From positions 4,097,001-4,161,000 of the forward strand of contig CP050293.1 of the NCBI GenBank assembly GCA_014189435.1: 64,000 bases of DNA. Reading direction: 5' to 3'. Positions 17,913 to 27,253 of the stretch are shown in pieces. The first letter of the stretch is position 1. Every line of letters starts with the position of its first letter. A program made the translations under genes and the position numbers. A model generated the notes under the pieces. The model did no database searches, was not told the DNA's origin, and saw only the letters and a list, made by a program, of their open reading frames with translations. Source of the stretch: Mesorhizobium loti (GTDB taxonomy: Bacteria; Pseudomonadota; Alphaproteobacteria; Rhizobiales; Rhizobiaceae).

Positions 17913-19430
17913 ATGGTAGGGCATCTCACAAGAACATTGCTGTCGGGCATCACGCTGGCGGCAATGCTCGGCGTCGCGACGGTCTCGGCGCAGGCGGCGA
18001 CGCTGCATATGGCCTGGTCGCAGGACGCCACCGGGCTTGACCCGCACAAGCAGACGGCGTTTTCGTCGCTGCGGCTGCTGGAGTTGATCTATGAGCCGCT
18101 GGTGCGCGTCGATGCCAGCCTGCAGATCATCCCCGCCATCGCCACCTCGTGGGAATTCTCCAAGGACGGCAAGGCGCTGACCTTCAAGCTCGATCCGAAG
18201 GCGAAGTTCCAGGACGGCACCGCCGTGACCTCGGCCGACGTCAAGGCATCGTTCGAACGCATCCTCGACGAGAAGACGGGCGCAGTGGCGCGCGCCAACT
18301 TCGTTTCGATCGCCAGCATCGACACGCCGGATGCGGCAACCGTCGTGTTCCATCTGTCGCAGCCGGATGCGCCGATCCTGACGGCGATGAGCGACGTCAA
18401 CGCGGCCATCGTTCCGGCCAATGAAATCAAGGCCGGCTCGATCGGCACCAAGGCGGTCGGCTCCGGCCCGTTCAAGCTCGACAAATGGGACCCCAATGCG
18501 AAGGAAGAGCTGAGCGCCAACAAGGATTGGGCCGGCGGCGCGACCGGCGTCGACGGCATCGAGATCAGCGTGCTGCCGGACGAAGCCGCGATCCTCGCCG
18601 CCATGCGCACCAAACAGATCGATTTCGCGCTGCTCAACGACCCGCTGGTCGCCACGCTGGTGCCGAAGGAGACCAGCCTGCAACTGAACCGCGTGCCGGT
18701 GCTCTCCTATCACGTGCTGCAGCTCAATCCGTCGCGCAAGCCGATGACCGAGCTCAAGGTGCGCCAGGCCATCTCCTGCGCCATCGACCGCCAGGAGGTG
18801 CTCGACACCGCCTCGCTCGGCGAAGGCAAGGTCACCGGACCGCTGACCATCCCGGCGCTCGCGACCGATCCGAGCCAGTTGTTCTGCTACAAGCGCGATC
18901 TCGACAAGGCCAAGAAGCTGATGGCTGAAGCCGGCTTTGCCGATGGCTTTTCGGCGACCGTGATCGGCGCCACCGGCGAGCCGCCGACGGCGGCGGCGGA
19001 AGCACAGGTCATCCAGTCGCAGCTCGCCGAAATCGGCGTCAAGCTGGACATCAAGATGATGGAGCTCAACGTCTATGTCGACGCCTGGTTGAAGGGCGAT
19101 TTCGACATGGCGATCGCGCTCAATGGCGGCCGCGCCGACCCCTACACCATGTACAACCGCTACTGGACCAAGGCGGGCAATCTGCAGAAGGTGGCGAACT
19201 ACATCGACGACACGCTGGACAGCCAGATGCAGCAGGGCCGCGCCGAGACCGATCCGGCGAAGCGCAAGGTGATCTTCGCCGAGTTCGAGAAGCACCTCGC
19301 GGAAATGTCGCCGTGGATCTGGCTCTACACCTCGTACAGCTACACAGCCCAGCAGAAGAACATCGCCGGGTTCGTGCCGACGCCGACGGGCACGCTGTTC
19401 AGCCTGAGCAAGGTTACCATCCAGCAGTAG
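17913..19430 (+). CDS. Peptide ABC transporter substrate-binding protein (DppA/OppA family)
   Basis: A periplasmic binding protein of 505 residues with a Sec signal peptide (hydrophobic core about 10-25, likely cleavage after AQA near residue 28). The SBP_bac_5 pattern is clear: LDPHKQTAFSSLRLLELIYE, FKLDPKAKFQDGTAVTSADV and VGSGPFKLDKW. It captures oligopeptides; beside murQ, anmK and an amidase candidate it probably binds murein peptides or muropeptides. The ATG at 17913 has GGGAGA upstream. An interspersed palindromic repeat separates it from the permease genes and could raise its mRNA level above theirs. Confidence 0.9.
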   Translation: MVGHLTRTLLSGITLAAMLGVATVSAQAATLHMAWSQDATGLDPHKQTAFSSLRLLELIYEPLVRVDASLQIIPAIATSWEFSKDGKALTFKLDPKAKFQDGTAVTSADVKASFERILDEKTGAVARANFVSIASIDTPDAATVVFHLSQPDAPILTAMSDVNAAIVPANEIKAGSIGTKAVGSGPFKLDKWDPNAKEELSANKDWAGGATGVDGIEISVLPDEAAILAAMRTKQIDFALLNDPLVATLVPKETSLQLNRVPVLSYHVLQLNPSRKPMTELKVRQAISCAIDRQEVLDTASLGEGKVTGPLTIPALATDPSQLFCYKRDLDKAKKLMAEAGFADGFSATVIGATGEPPTAAAEAQVIQSQLAEIGVKLDIKMMELNVYVDAWLKGDFDMAIALNGGRADPYTMYNRYWTKAGNLQKVANYIDDTLDSQMQQGRAETDPAKRKVIFAEFEKHLAEMSPWIWLYTSYSYTAQQKNIAGFVPTPTGTLFSLSKVTIQQ

Positions 19431-19450
19431 CCACCGCAGGCTTCTAGAGA

Positions 19451-19525
19451 TAGAGCATGATGTCTGGACAAACGATATCCGTTTGTCCGAGAAAACCGCT
19501 TCACACTTTTCGGCATCATGCTCTA
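19451..19525. repeat. Rhizobial interspersed palindromic repeat, copy 2
   Basis: Perfect 12-bp terminal arms (TAGAGCATGATG at 19451-19462, complement at 19514-19525) enclose a 9-bp hairpin (GGACAAACG at 19466-19474, complement at 19480-19488) and the 20-base block shared exactly with copy 1 (19492-19511 here). It lies between the binding-protein and permease genes. Confidence 0.75.
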
Positions 19526-19545
19526 GGACGAGAGGACTTCTTCGC

Positions 19546-20505
19546 GTGAACTATCTGATGCGACGACTGGCGACGTTTCCTCTCGTTCTGCTTGGCGTGT
19601 CCATCCTGGTCTTCGTCGCGATCCGGATGGTGCCGGGCGATTCGATCACGGCCATGCTGGGCACCGAAGCTGGCCTGCTCACCCCGGCGCAGCGGGATTC
19701 GCTCGCCGCCTATTTCGGCATCGACCAGCCCTGGTTCGTGCAGTACTGGCGCTGGATCGGTGGCATCCTGCACGGCAATCTCGGCATTTCGGTCACCTAT
19801 GGCAGGCCGGTGCTCGACGTCATCCTCGAGCGCTTCCCGCTGACGCTGGAACTGGCCGTGCTGTCGATGGTCATCGCGCTTGCCGTCGGCATGCCTGCCG
19901 GGATCTTTGCCGCCACCCACAATGAGAAACTGTCCGATCTGGGCGTGCGCATCGCCGCCATGATCGGCCAGTCGACGCCGAGTTTCGTGCTTGGCCTGCT
20001 GATCATCTACACGCTGTCGGCGGGCTTCGGCGTGCTGCCGGCGATGGGCGAATTCGCGCCACTCTGGCAGGATCCCTTGCGCAATCTCAGCCAGTTGATC
20101 CTGCCCGCCATCACGCTCGGCTTCGCCTTCGCGGCGTCGGTCACTCGCATATCGCGCTCGGCGATGCTCGACGTGTTGAGCGACGATTATGTGCGCACCG
20201 CGCGCAGCAAGGGCGCATCGGCGCGCAGCGTCATCTGGCGGCATGCTTTGCCTAACGCGCTGATCCCGGTCGTGACGCTGAGCGGCATCGAATTCGGCTA
20301 TCTGCTTGGCGGCGCCGTCATCGTCGAGCAGATCTATGCCCTGCCCGGTCTCGGCCGCATGGTGCTCGATGCGATCCTGCAACGCGACTACGCGCTGGTG
20401 CAGGGCAGCGTGCTGTTCATCGCCTTCAACTTCATGATCGTCAATCTCCTGGTCGACCTCGCCTATGTCGCGCTCGATCCGCGCATCCGGCTGGGAGAGT
20501 CCTGA
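19546..20505 (+). CDS. Peptide ABC transporter permease (DppB family)
   Basis: A 319-residue inner-membrane permease with about six helices. The N-terminus MRRLATFPLVLLGVSILVF and the following RMVPGD are diagnostic of DppB/OppB. The EAA-type loop that docks the ATPase is RTARSKGASARSVIWRHALP (about 222-241). I chose GTG at 19546 because AGAGGA lies nine bases upstream; the frame upstream runs into the interspersed repeat and is not coding. It overlaps the next permease by one base. Confidence 0.92.
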   Translation: MNYLMRRLATFPLVLLGVSILVFVAIRMVPGDSITAMLGTEAGLLTPAQRDSLAAYFGIDQPWFVQYWRWIGGILHGNLGISVTYGRPVLDVILERFPLTLELAVLSMVIALAVGMPAGIFAATHNEKLSDLGVRIAAMIGQSTPSFVLGLLIIYTLSAGFGVLPAMGEFAPLWQDPLRNLSQLILPAITLGFAFAASVTRISRSAMLDVLSDDYVRTARSKGASARSVIWRHALPNALIPVVTLSGIEFGYLLGGAVIVEQIYALPGLGRMVLDAILQRDYALVQGSVLFIAFNFMIVNLLVDLAYVALDPRIRLGES

Positions 20506-21344
20506 TGCGCATCCTGCGCGCCATCTTCGCCCACGGCAGCGGCCGCATCGGCGGCGTCATCGTCGGCGTCTATCTCGTGGTCGCCATCCTCGGTATGCTA
20601 GGGCTGACGCCGCACAACCCGATCACGCAATACCGGGTCGACCGGCTGCATGCGCCCAACGGCGCCTACTGGATGGGCACCGATTTGTTCGGCCGCGACG
20701 TGGCCAGCCGGCTGATGGCGGGGATCGGCCAGTCGTTCACCGTCGCTTTCTTCTCCGTCGCCTTCGCCACCCTTGCCGGCACGGTGCTCGGGCTGGCCGC
20801 GGCCTGGCTCGGGCGCCGCTGGGACGGCGTCGTCATGCGGATCATGGATGTGCTGCTGGCCTTCCCGGCAATCCTTCTGGCGCTGCTCATCGTCACCGTT
20901 GCCGGGCCGGGCACATGGACCAGCATCGTTGCCATCGGCATCGTCTACACGCCGATCTTCACCCGCGTGGTGCGCGGCCCTGCTTTGTCGCTCAAGGCGC
21001 GCGAATTCGTCGACGCCGCGCGCACCTTCGGCAGCAGTTCGAGCTACATCGTCACGCGCCATCTGCTGCTCAATCTGGTGGCGCCGTTGACGGTCCAGGT
21101 GACGCTGGCGTTGGCCTGGTCGCTTTTGACCGAAGCAGGTCTGAGCTTCCTCGGGCTCGGCACGCAGCCGCCCGCCGCATCGCTCGGCCTGATGCTCAGC
21201 GACAGCCGCAATCTGATGGAGACCGCGCCCTGGCTGATGATCTTCCCGGGGCTGGCGATCATGATCAGCATCCTCGGCTTCAACCTGCTTGGTGACGCCT
21301 TGCGCGATATCCTCGACCCGAGGATGCGGAGGGCGCCGGCATGA
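20505..21344 (+). CDS. Peptide ABC transporter permease (DppC family)
   Basis: A 279-residue partner permease with about six membrane helices. GTDLFGRDVASRLMAGI near residue 65 is the hallmark N-terminal segment of DppC/OppC proteins, and the cytoplasmic EAA loop reads EFVDAARTFGSSSSYIVTRH. It pairs with the DppB-like subunit, overlaps that gene at TGATG and the ATPase gene by four bases, so the subunits are probably made in balanced amounts. Confidence 0.92.
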   Translation: MRILRAIFAHGSGRIGGVIVGVYLVVAILGMLGLTPHNPITQYRVDRLHAPNGAYWMGTDLFGRDVASRLMAGIGQSFTVAFFSVAFATLAGTVLGLAAAWLGRRWDGVVMRIMDVLLAFPAILLALLIVTVAGPGTWTSIVAIGIVYTPIFTRVVRGPALSLKAREFVDAARTFGSSSSYIVTRHLLLNLVAPLTVQVTLALAWSLLTEAGLSFLGLGTQPPAASLGLMLSDSRNLMETAPWLMIFPGLAIMISILGFNLLGDALRDILDPRMRRAPA

Positions 21345-23089
21345 TCCCGCTGCTGTCCGTCCGCGATCTGCGCGTCGGCTTCGGCCGCAATCCGCAAGCC
21401 AATGAGGTGGTGCGCGGCATAAGCTTCGACCTCGCCGATGGCGAAACACTTGCCATTGTCGGCGAAAGCGGTTCGGGCAAGTCCGTCACGGCGCTGTCGA
21501 TCAACCGTCTCATCGATTTCGGCGGCGGCCGTATCACCGGCGGCGCCATGAAGCTGAAACGCGCCGACGGCAGCCTCTTCGACCTGATGAGCGCGACCGA
21601 ACCGCAGCTGACCGGCATTCGCGGCGCCGAGATCGGCATGATCTTCCAGGAGCCGATGACCTCGCTCAATCCGGTGCTGACCATCGGCACGCAGATCGAG
21701 GAATCGTTTCGGCTGCACCGTGGGCTCACTGGAAGACAAGCCACGGCAGCGGCCAAGGATGCGCTCGACCGGGTGCGTATTCCCGATGCGGCGCGGCGGT
21801 TGAAATACACCCCCAACCAGCTGTCGGGCGGCATGCTGCAGCGGGTGATGATCGCCATCGCGCTCGCCTGCAATCCGCGCCTGCTCATCGCCGACGAACC
21901 GACGACGGCGCTCGACGTCACGGTGCAGGCGCAGATCATGGCGCTGCTGGCCGAGCTGAAGCGGGAAACCGGCATGTCGATGATCTTCATCACCCATGAC
22001 ATCGGCCTGGTCGCCGGCATCGCCGACAAGGTGATGGTGATGCAGAACGGGCAGGCCGTCGAACAGGGCGAGTTGAACCAGATCCTCGACAGTGCGCAGC
22101 ACCCCTACACGCAGCATCTGCTGCATGCGGTGCCGCATTTCACCAACGGCAGCACGACACGCGCGGACGGACGGCGCGACAAGGGCGCAAGCACGGAACC
22201 GGCCTTGAAGGTCGACGGCCTGGTGGTGCGGTTCCCCCTCAAGAGCAATTTCTTCAGCCGCGCCACCGGCGCGGTGCATGCCGTCGACGGCGTCGACTTC
22301 GACCTGATGCCGGGCGAGACGCTGGCCATCGTCGGCGAGAGTGGTTCGGGCAAATCCACGACCGCGCGCGCCGTGCTGGGGCTGGTGCGGTCGACGCGCG
22401 GCAGCTTCACGGTCGGCGCGCGAAAGGCTTCCGCGCAGCAGAGCGCCCTGCCCGTCCAGATGGTGTTCCAGAACCCCTATGCCTCGCTCAACCCCAGGCT
22501 CAGCATCGAGAGCATCCTGGCCGAACCGGTGATCGCCACCGGCGGCCGGGTGGATGCCGGAACGCGGGCCAGGATGGCGAGCCTGCTGGAACGCGTCGGC
22601 CTGCCTAAGAACAGTCTGGAACGCTACCCCCACGAATTCTCGGGCGGCCAGCGGCAAAGGCTGTGCATCGCGCGTGCGCTGATGCTGAACCCGTCTGTCG
22701 TGGTTCTGGATGAAGCAGTGTCGGCGCTGGATGTCTCGGTGCAGGCCAAGGTGCTGGAATTGCTGGTCGACCTGCAGCGTGAGTTCGGGCTGGCCTATCT
22801 GTTCATCTCGCACGACATGGCGGTCGTCGAGCGGATCGCCCACCGCATCGCCGTCATCTATGCCGGCCAGATCGTCGAGATCGGCGATGCGACCTCGGTG
22901 CTGTCGAAGCCGAAGCATTCCTATACGAAGAAGCTGATCGCCGCCGTTCCGACCATCGACCGACGGCACGAGCATTTTGAGATCGATACCCGCCAGGTTC
23001 CCTCGCTGGTGCGGCCGCAGGGGTTTGAGCCGGCTCCGGCGCGGTGGGAGCAGTTTGGCGGGGATCATATGGCGAGGGTGGAAGTGTGA
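21341..23089 (+). CDS. Peptide ABC transporter ATP-binding protein, fused DppD-DppF type
   Basis: A 582-residue protein with two complete ATPase domains in tandem. Each has Walker A GESGSGKS (near residues 46 and 334), a signature motif ([15 protein letters not shown] and [15 protein letters not shown]) and Walker B with D-E ([13 protein letters not shown] and [13 protein letters not shown]). Most systems encode these as two proteins; fused versions are common in rhizobia. It powers the DppBC-like channel. The start overlaps the dppC-like stop, and a large palindromic repeat follows its end. Confidence 0.93.
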   Translation: MIPLLSVRDLRVGFGRNPQANEVVRGISFDLADGETLAIVGESGSGKSVTALSINRLIDFGGGRITGGAMKLKRADGSLFDLMSATEPQLTGIRGAEIGMIFQEPMTSLNPVLTIGTQIEESFRLHRGLTGRQATAAAKDALDRVRIPDAARRLKYTPNQLSGGMLQRVMIAIALACNPRLLIADEPTTALDVTVQAQIMALLAELKRETGMSMIFITHDIGLVAGIADKVMVMQNGQAVEQGELNQILDSAQHPYTQHLLHAVPHFTNGSTTRADGRRDKGASTEPALKVDGLVVRFPLKSNFFSRATGAVHAVDGVDFDLMPGETLAIVGESGSGKSTTARAVLGLVRSTRGSFTVGARKASAQQSALPVQMVFQNPYASLNPRLSIESILAEPVIATGGRVDAGTRARMASLLERVGLPKNSLERYPHEFSGGQRQRLCIARALMLNPSVVVLDEAVSALDVSVQAKVLELLVDLQREFGLAYLFISHDMAVVERIAHRIAVIYAGQIVEIGDATSVLSKPKHSYTKKLIAAVPTIDRRHEHFEIDTRQVPSLVRPQGFEPAPARWEQFGGDHMARVEV

Positions 23090-23124
23090 TGGGTGCACTG
23101 GGATATGTGAGGTCGGCGGGACAG

Positions 23125-23280
23125 CGCCCCCCTCTGTCCTGCCGGGCATCTCCCCCACACGGGGGAGATTGGCAGTTTTGGCCTTCCGCCCACCTTCCAA
23201 CGCAGAAGGTTGGCGAAAGCGGTGGCGACATCCAATCTCCCCCCTCGTGGGGGAGATGTCCGGCAGGACAGAGGGGGGCG
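23125..23280. repeat. Large rhizobial palindromic repeat
   Basis: Arms of about 48 bases (starting CGCCCCCCTCTGTCCTGCCG at 23125 and ending with its complement at 23280) differ at only a few positions. Each arm also holds a smaller CTCCCCC/GGGGGAG palindrome. Repeats of this type are abundant between genes in Mesorhizobium and relatives. It separates the ABC ATPase from the amidase candidate and could fold into a long mRNA hairpin. Confidence 0.8.
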
Positions 23281-23314
23281 CGAAGGATCGCTGCCTCTCC
23301 GATGGGGGCCGGCA

Positions 23315-24313
23315 TTGAGCGACCTCGCCCAGATTTTCGATCGTGCGTTCGCACCGCTCGCCACGGCGGTTGCCACCCAGCGCATTCCCGGCGGCGTGCT
23401 TGGCATTGTCGACAGGAATGGCAACCGCATCATCCGCTCGATCGGCTCGGCGCAACTCGTGCCGAAGCCCCGCCCCATACAGGACAACACCTGGTTCGAC
23501 CTGGCATCCCTGACCAAAATCATCTTCACCACGCCGCGCATCCTGGCGCTGGCGGAAGACGGCGTCATCGATCTCGACGCGCCGCTGGTCTCTGTCCTGC
23601 CGGACCTTCGCCAGTATGATGCCGAGGCCTGGGAACGGAAGGTGACGTTCCGCCAATGTCTCGGCCACCAGACGCCGTTTCCAGCCGTCGAGCCGATCTA
23701 CACTTACGGGCGCGACCCCGAGCTGCTGCGCGCCTTCATCCTGCAACGCGAATGGCGGGCCCGCGAGCCCGTCTATTCCGACATCAACTTCATCCTGCTC
23801 GGCTTTGCGCTGGAGCGGCTGTCGGGAAAGACGATCCGAGACATGGATCCCGGTCCGGGCTTTGCCTGGTCGACAGAGCCCGACGTCGCCGCGGCGACTG
23901 AGGACTGCACCTGGCGACACCGCGTGCTGTCCGGCGAGGTCCACGACGACAATTGCTCGGCGCTGCAAGGTGCCGGGCATGCCGGCCTGTTCGGAACGGC
24001 CGCTTCGGTGCTCGATTTCGCGCAAGGGCTGCTGACCGGCGCTTCCGAGCGTTCGATCGCGCTGATGGGCACCCCCTTGTCCACCAACCGCACCCATGGC
24101 TGGGAGCGGCCCTATGCGGGCTGGTCCGGCGGAGCCTTGTGCAGCCCTGGAACCATCGGCCACACCGGCTTCACCGGCACCGGGCTGTGGATCGATTTCG
24201 ACAGCGGCAAGGCATGGACCTTGCTCACCAACCGGATCCATCCGACACGTCATTTCGACAGTGGAATCGTTTCGCTTCGGCAGACGGTCGGCGATCTCAT
24301 CAATGGACTTTAG
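23315..24313 (+). CDS. Serine beta-lactamase-fold hydrolase (AmiE-like amidase candidate)
   Basis: A 332-residue member of the class C beta-lactamase/EstB/PBP4* family. The catalytic SxxK reads SLTK in [13 protein letters not shown], the second motif is YSD in PVYSDINF, and the KTG-equivalent is HTG in [11 protein letters not shown]. No signal peptide is visible, so it is probably cytoplasmic. In Bacillus subtilis the muropeptide-rescue operon contains AmiE, an N-acetylmuramoyl-L-alanine amidase of this same fold, next to murQ. The identical context suggests this protein strips peptides from imported muropeptides. The TTG at 23315 was chosen because upstream sequence is repeat DNA. Confidence 0.8.
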   Translation: MSDLAQIFDRAFAPLATAVATQRIPGGVLGIVDRNGNRIIRSIGSAQLVPKPRPIQDNTWFDLASLTKIIFTTPRILALAEDGVIDLDAPLVSVLPDLRQYDAEAWERKVTFRQCLGHQTPFPAVEPIYTYGRDPELLRAFILQREWRAREPVYSDINFILLGFALERLSGKTIRDMDPGPGFAWSTEPDVAAATEDCTWRHRVLSGEVHDDNCSALQGAGHAGLFGTAASVLDFAQGLLTGASERSIALMGTPLSTNRTHGWERPYAGWSGGALCSPGTIGHTGFTGTGLWIDFDSGKAWTLLTNRIHPTRHFDSGIVSLRQTVGDLINGL

Positions 24314-24320
24314 GAGCTAG

Positions 24321-25439
24321 ATGATGGAACCAATCTGGGCCGTCGGACTGATGACCGGCACCGTGCTTGACGGCAACATCGACGTCGCGCTGATCAAGAC
24401 CGATGGCGAGCGGATCGAGGATTTCGGCACCTATCGGCTGATGCCCTATCCCGCGTCGATCCGCACCCTGCTGGAAGAAGCGCTGACGCAGGCACGGGCC
24501 TGGAATTTCGTCGGGCCGGAGCCGGCGATCTTTCGCACTGCGGAGGAAGCCCTGACCCGTGCCCAGTCGGCGGCGGTCAAGGAGCTGGTCGAAGCCTATG
24601 GGATGACGATGGCCGATATCGGCGTCGTCGGCTTTCACGGCCAGACCGTGCTGCATCGCGCGCCGCAGGTCGGACGTCTCGGCCAGACAAGGCAATTGGG
24701 TGATGGCGAGCTGATGCACAGCATATTGGGCACCAAGGTCGCCTACGACTTCCGTTCGGCCGACATGCGCGCCGGCGGGCAAGGCGCGCCACTGGCCGCC
24801 GCCTATCACACCGCGCTGATGCGCAGCGCCGGCGCCAGCGGCGAGGTGGCGGTGCTCAATCTGGGGGGCGTCGCCAACGTCACCTGGTGGGACGGCGTCG
24901 ACAACGTCATCGCCTTCGACACTGGACCGGCCAACGCGCCGCTGAACGATTTTATCAAGTCGAAAGGGCTCGGCGAGATGGACCGCGACGGCGCGCTTGG
25001 CCGTGCGGGAACGGTCGACGAGGCGCGGCTCGCCAAGCTGCTGCAGCACCCTTATCTCAGCAAGGCCTATCCCAAATCGCTGGACCGTTTCGACTTTGGC
25101 GCAGCGATGGCGGACGGCCTGGACGCCGAGGATGGCGCGGCGCTGCTCACCGCTTTCACCGCCGGCGCCGTCGGCAAGGCGCTCGATCTGCTGCCAAGCC
25201 GGCCGAAGAAACTGGTGGTCAGCGGCGGCGGCCGCCACAACCCGACGATGATGGCCATGCTGGCCAGCCGTGCCGGCGTCGAGGTGGTGGAGGCCGAAAG
25301 CCTCGGCTGGAGCGGCGACGCGGTGGAGGCGGAATGTTTTGCCTTCCTCGCGGTCCGCGTGCTGCGCGGCCTGCCGATCAGCTTTCCGAGCACGACCGGC
25401 GCACCGCAGCCGATGCGGGGCGGAAAGCTTGCAGGGTAG
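24321..25439 (+). CDS. anmK: Anhydro-N-acetylmuramic acid kinase
   Basis: Phosphorylates and opens 1,6-anhydro-MurNAc to MurNAc-6-phosphate, which MurQ then converts. At 372 residues it has the family length. Visible are [17 protein letters not shown] (nucleotide phosphate loop, here TGT where many homologues have SGT), [54 protein letters not shown] and [13 protein letters not shown]. It starts seven bases after the amidase gene. Together with the BadF-type kinase it gives the cell two routes to MurNAc-6-phosphate. Confidence 0.95.
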   Translation: MMEPIWAVGLMTGTVLDGNIDVALIKTDGERIEDFGTYRLMPYPASIRTLLEEALTQARAWNFVGPEPAIFRTAEEALTRAQSAAVKELVEAYGMTMADIGVVGFHGQTVLHRAPQVGRLGQTRQLGDGELMHSILGTKVAYDFRSADMRAGGQGAPLAAAYHTALMRSAGASGEVAVLNLGGVANVTWWDGVDNVIAFDTGPANAPLNDFIKSKGLGEMDRDGALGRAGTVDEARLAKLLQHPYLSKAYPKSLDRFDFGAAMADGLDAEDGAALLTAFTAGAVGKALDLLPSRPKKLVVSGGGRHNPTMMAMLASRAGVEVVEAESLGWSGDAVEAECFAFLAVRVLRGLPISFPSTTGAPQPMRGGKLAG

Positions 25440-25865
25440 TCAGCCAGCCAGCTTCTTCTGCAGGAAGATGCGGCTGCGGCCGACAGGAAAATCGGCAAGC
25501 GTGCCAAAAGGCTGATAACCTTGGCGCTGATAGACCTTGGCGGCGTTTGGGTTGAAGGTGTCGATCCAGGCGTTCCGGCAGCCGCGCGCCATGGCTTCCT
25601 GTTCGGCGGCATCCAGCATCTGGCCAGCCATATGCTGGCCACGCAGCCTTTCGTCGACCCACAGCCATTGCACGTAAAGCCAGCCCCAGGCGGTGTAGCC
25701 GGAAATGCCGGCGACGACCGCGCCCTCCTCGTCGCGCACGAACACCGCAAGCGCCTTTCTTTCGGACGCGCCGACATCGCCGTCGTTGAACGCCGTCAGA
25801 CGTTCGCCGAGAAAGGCGAGTTCCTCCGGCGAGGGATTTGCCGTCGTTTCCAGTGTCGTGTTCAT
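25440..25865 (-). CDS. GNAT family N-acetyltransferase
   Basis: A 141-residue single-domain acetyltransferase. The acetyl-CoA-binding region reads [20 protein letters not shown] (about 71-90), with the Q/RxxGxG/A pattern slightly degenerate, followed by [12 protein letters not shown] and [11 protein letters not shown]. The acceptor is unknown. Its start overlaps the dctD stop (ATGA), so it is probably co-expressed with dctBD, although no functional link to dicarboxylate sensing is known. It converges on anmK with no gap. Confidence 0.85.
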   Translation of the reverse strand: MNTTLETTANPSPEELAFLGERLTAFNDGDVGASERKALAVFVRDEEGAVVAGISGYTAWGWLYVQWLWVDERLRGQHMAGQMLDAAEQEAMARGCRNAWIDTFNPNAAKVYQRQGYQPFGTLADFPVGRSRIFLQKKLAG

Positions 25866-27253
25866 CGCTTTCCCGAGACAGGTTGTGGATCGGCATCGCC
25901 GCCATTGCGAAATTCGGAAGCGGCAATGCCGTAGCGCTTGAGCTTGTCATAAAAAGTCTTGCGCGGCACGCCGAGCGCGTCGATGGCGCCGCGCACATCG
26001 CCGCCATGATCGCGCAGCGCGTCACGGATGAGCTGCGCCTCGTATTGACCGACCCGTTCGGGCAATGCCGCCTCCGGCTCCGGCGCGCGCGCGGAGACCG
26101 CCCTCACCTCATCGTCCGGGCCGAGACCAAGTGCGACGCGATCGGCGAAATGAGCGAGCTCGCGCACATTGCCCGGCCAGTCATGCGACTGGAGATGATC
26201 GCTGATCGCGGCATTCACCTTCGCAACCGGCCGGCCGAATCGTTCCGCCGCCTTGCCTAGGAAATGCCCGAACAGCATCGGGATATCGCCGCGCCGTTCG
26301 CGCAGGGGCGGGATGCGCAGTGTCACCACGTTGAGACGGAAATACAGATCTTCGCGAAAATCGCCGCGCTGGTCCGGCCGGCCGAGATCGACCTTGGTCG
26401 CGGCGACGACCCTGAGGTCGATGCGCCTGATGTCGTTCGAACCAAGCGGTGTGAGGCTGCGCGTTTCCAGCACCCGCAACAGCTTGACCTGGAGCGCGGA
26501 CGGCATGGATTCGATCTCGTCGAGGAACAGCGTGCCGCCGCTGGAATGCTCGATGCTGCCGATCCGCCGCCGCTGCGCGCCGGTGAACGCGCCCGCCTCG
26601 TGGCCGAACAGTTCGCTTTCGATGACCGTCTCCGGCAGGGCGCCGCAATTCAGCGCCACGAAGGGCTTTGCGCGCCGCCGCCCCCATCTGTGAAGGAGGT
26701 CCGCCACCACTTCCTTGCCGGTTCCCGTCTCACCCTCGACCAGCACGTCGACATCCATGTCGGCGATCTGGCGCAAGGTCTCGCGCAACCGTTTGATGGC
26801 AGGCGCCTCGCCGATCAGCGGCAGGCCGTCGGCGGCCAGTGCCGCGGCTTCGCGCAGGCGGCGGTTCTCCATCACCAGACGCCGCTTTTCCGATGCCCGC
26901 TTCAGCGCTTCGACCAGCCGATCGCCGGCATAGGGTTTCGGGATGAAATCGTAGACGCCGTCCTTGAGCGCGGCCACGGCAAGATCGACGTCGCCATGGC
27001 CGGTGACCAGGATCACGGGTATATCAGGATCGATCGCTTTGATGCGATCGAACAATTGCAGCCCGTTCATGCCCGGCATGCGGATATCGCTGACGACGAC
27101 GCCCTCGAAATTCCTGTCGACGACGGCAAGTGCTGCCTCGGCGGCGTCGAGTGCGGCCACGGTGAAGCCGGCAAGCTCGAGCAGTTGCGTGGTGGCGTGC
27201 AGCAAGTCCGCATCGTCGTCGACGAGCGCGACCAGCCCTGATCCCTCAGTCAT
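25862..27253 (-). CDS. dctD: C4-dicarboxylate response regulator, sigma-54 activator
   Basis: A 463-residue NtrC-type activator of dctA. The receiver domain (1-125) has the acidic pair DDD and the phosphorylation-site [13 protein letters not shown]. The AAA+ domain (about 145-375) has Walker A GETGTGKE, the sigma-54-contacting GAFTGA and [13 protein letters not shown] Fis-type helix-turn-helix ([20 protein letters not shown]) ends the protein. It overlaps dctB by four bases. Its probable targets, a perfect palindrome plus a weaker tandem site, lie before dctA. Confidence 0.95.
   Translation of the reverse strand: MTEGSGLVALVDDDADLLHATTQLLELAGFTVAALDAAEAALAVVDRNFEGVVVSDIRMPGMNGLQLFDRIKAIDPDIPVILVTGHGDVDLAVAALKDGVYDFIPKPYAGDRLVEALKRASEKRRLVMENRRLREAAALAADGLPLIGEAPAIKRLRETLRQIADMDVDVLVEGETGTGKEVVADLLHRWGRRRAKPFVALNCGALPETVIESELFGHEAGAFTGAQRRRIGSIEHSSGGTLFLDEIESMPSALQVKLLRVLETRSLTPLGSNDIRRIDLRVVAATKVDLGRPDQRGDFREDLYFRLNVVTLRIPPLRERRGDIPMLFGHFLGKAAERFGRPVAKVNAAISDHLQSHDWPGNVRELAHFADRVALGLGPDDEVRAVSARAPEPEAALPERVGQYEAQLIRDALRDHGGDVRGAIDALGVPRKTFYDKLKRYGIAASEFRNGGDADPQPVSGKR

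Noticed and set aside
21044..24253. A minus-strand open frame of about 1069 codons opposite the peptide transporter genes
   Set aside because: It is antisense to well-supported dppC, dppDF and amidase genes, is rich in Arg, Gly, His and low-complexity runs, crosses a palindromic repeat and has no recognisable domain. It is a product of high GC content.
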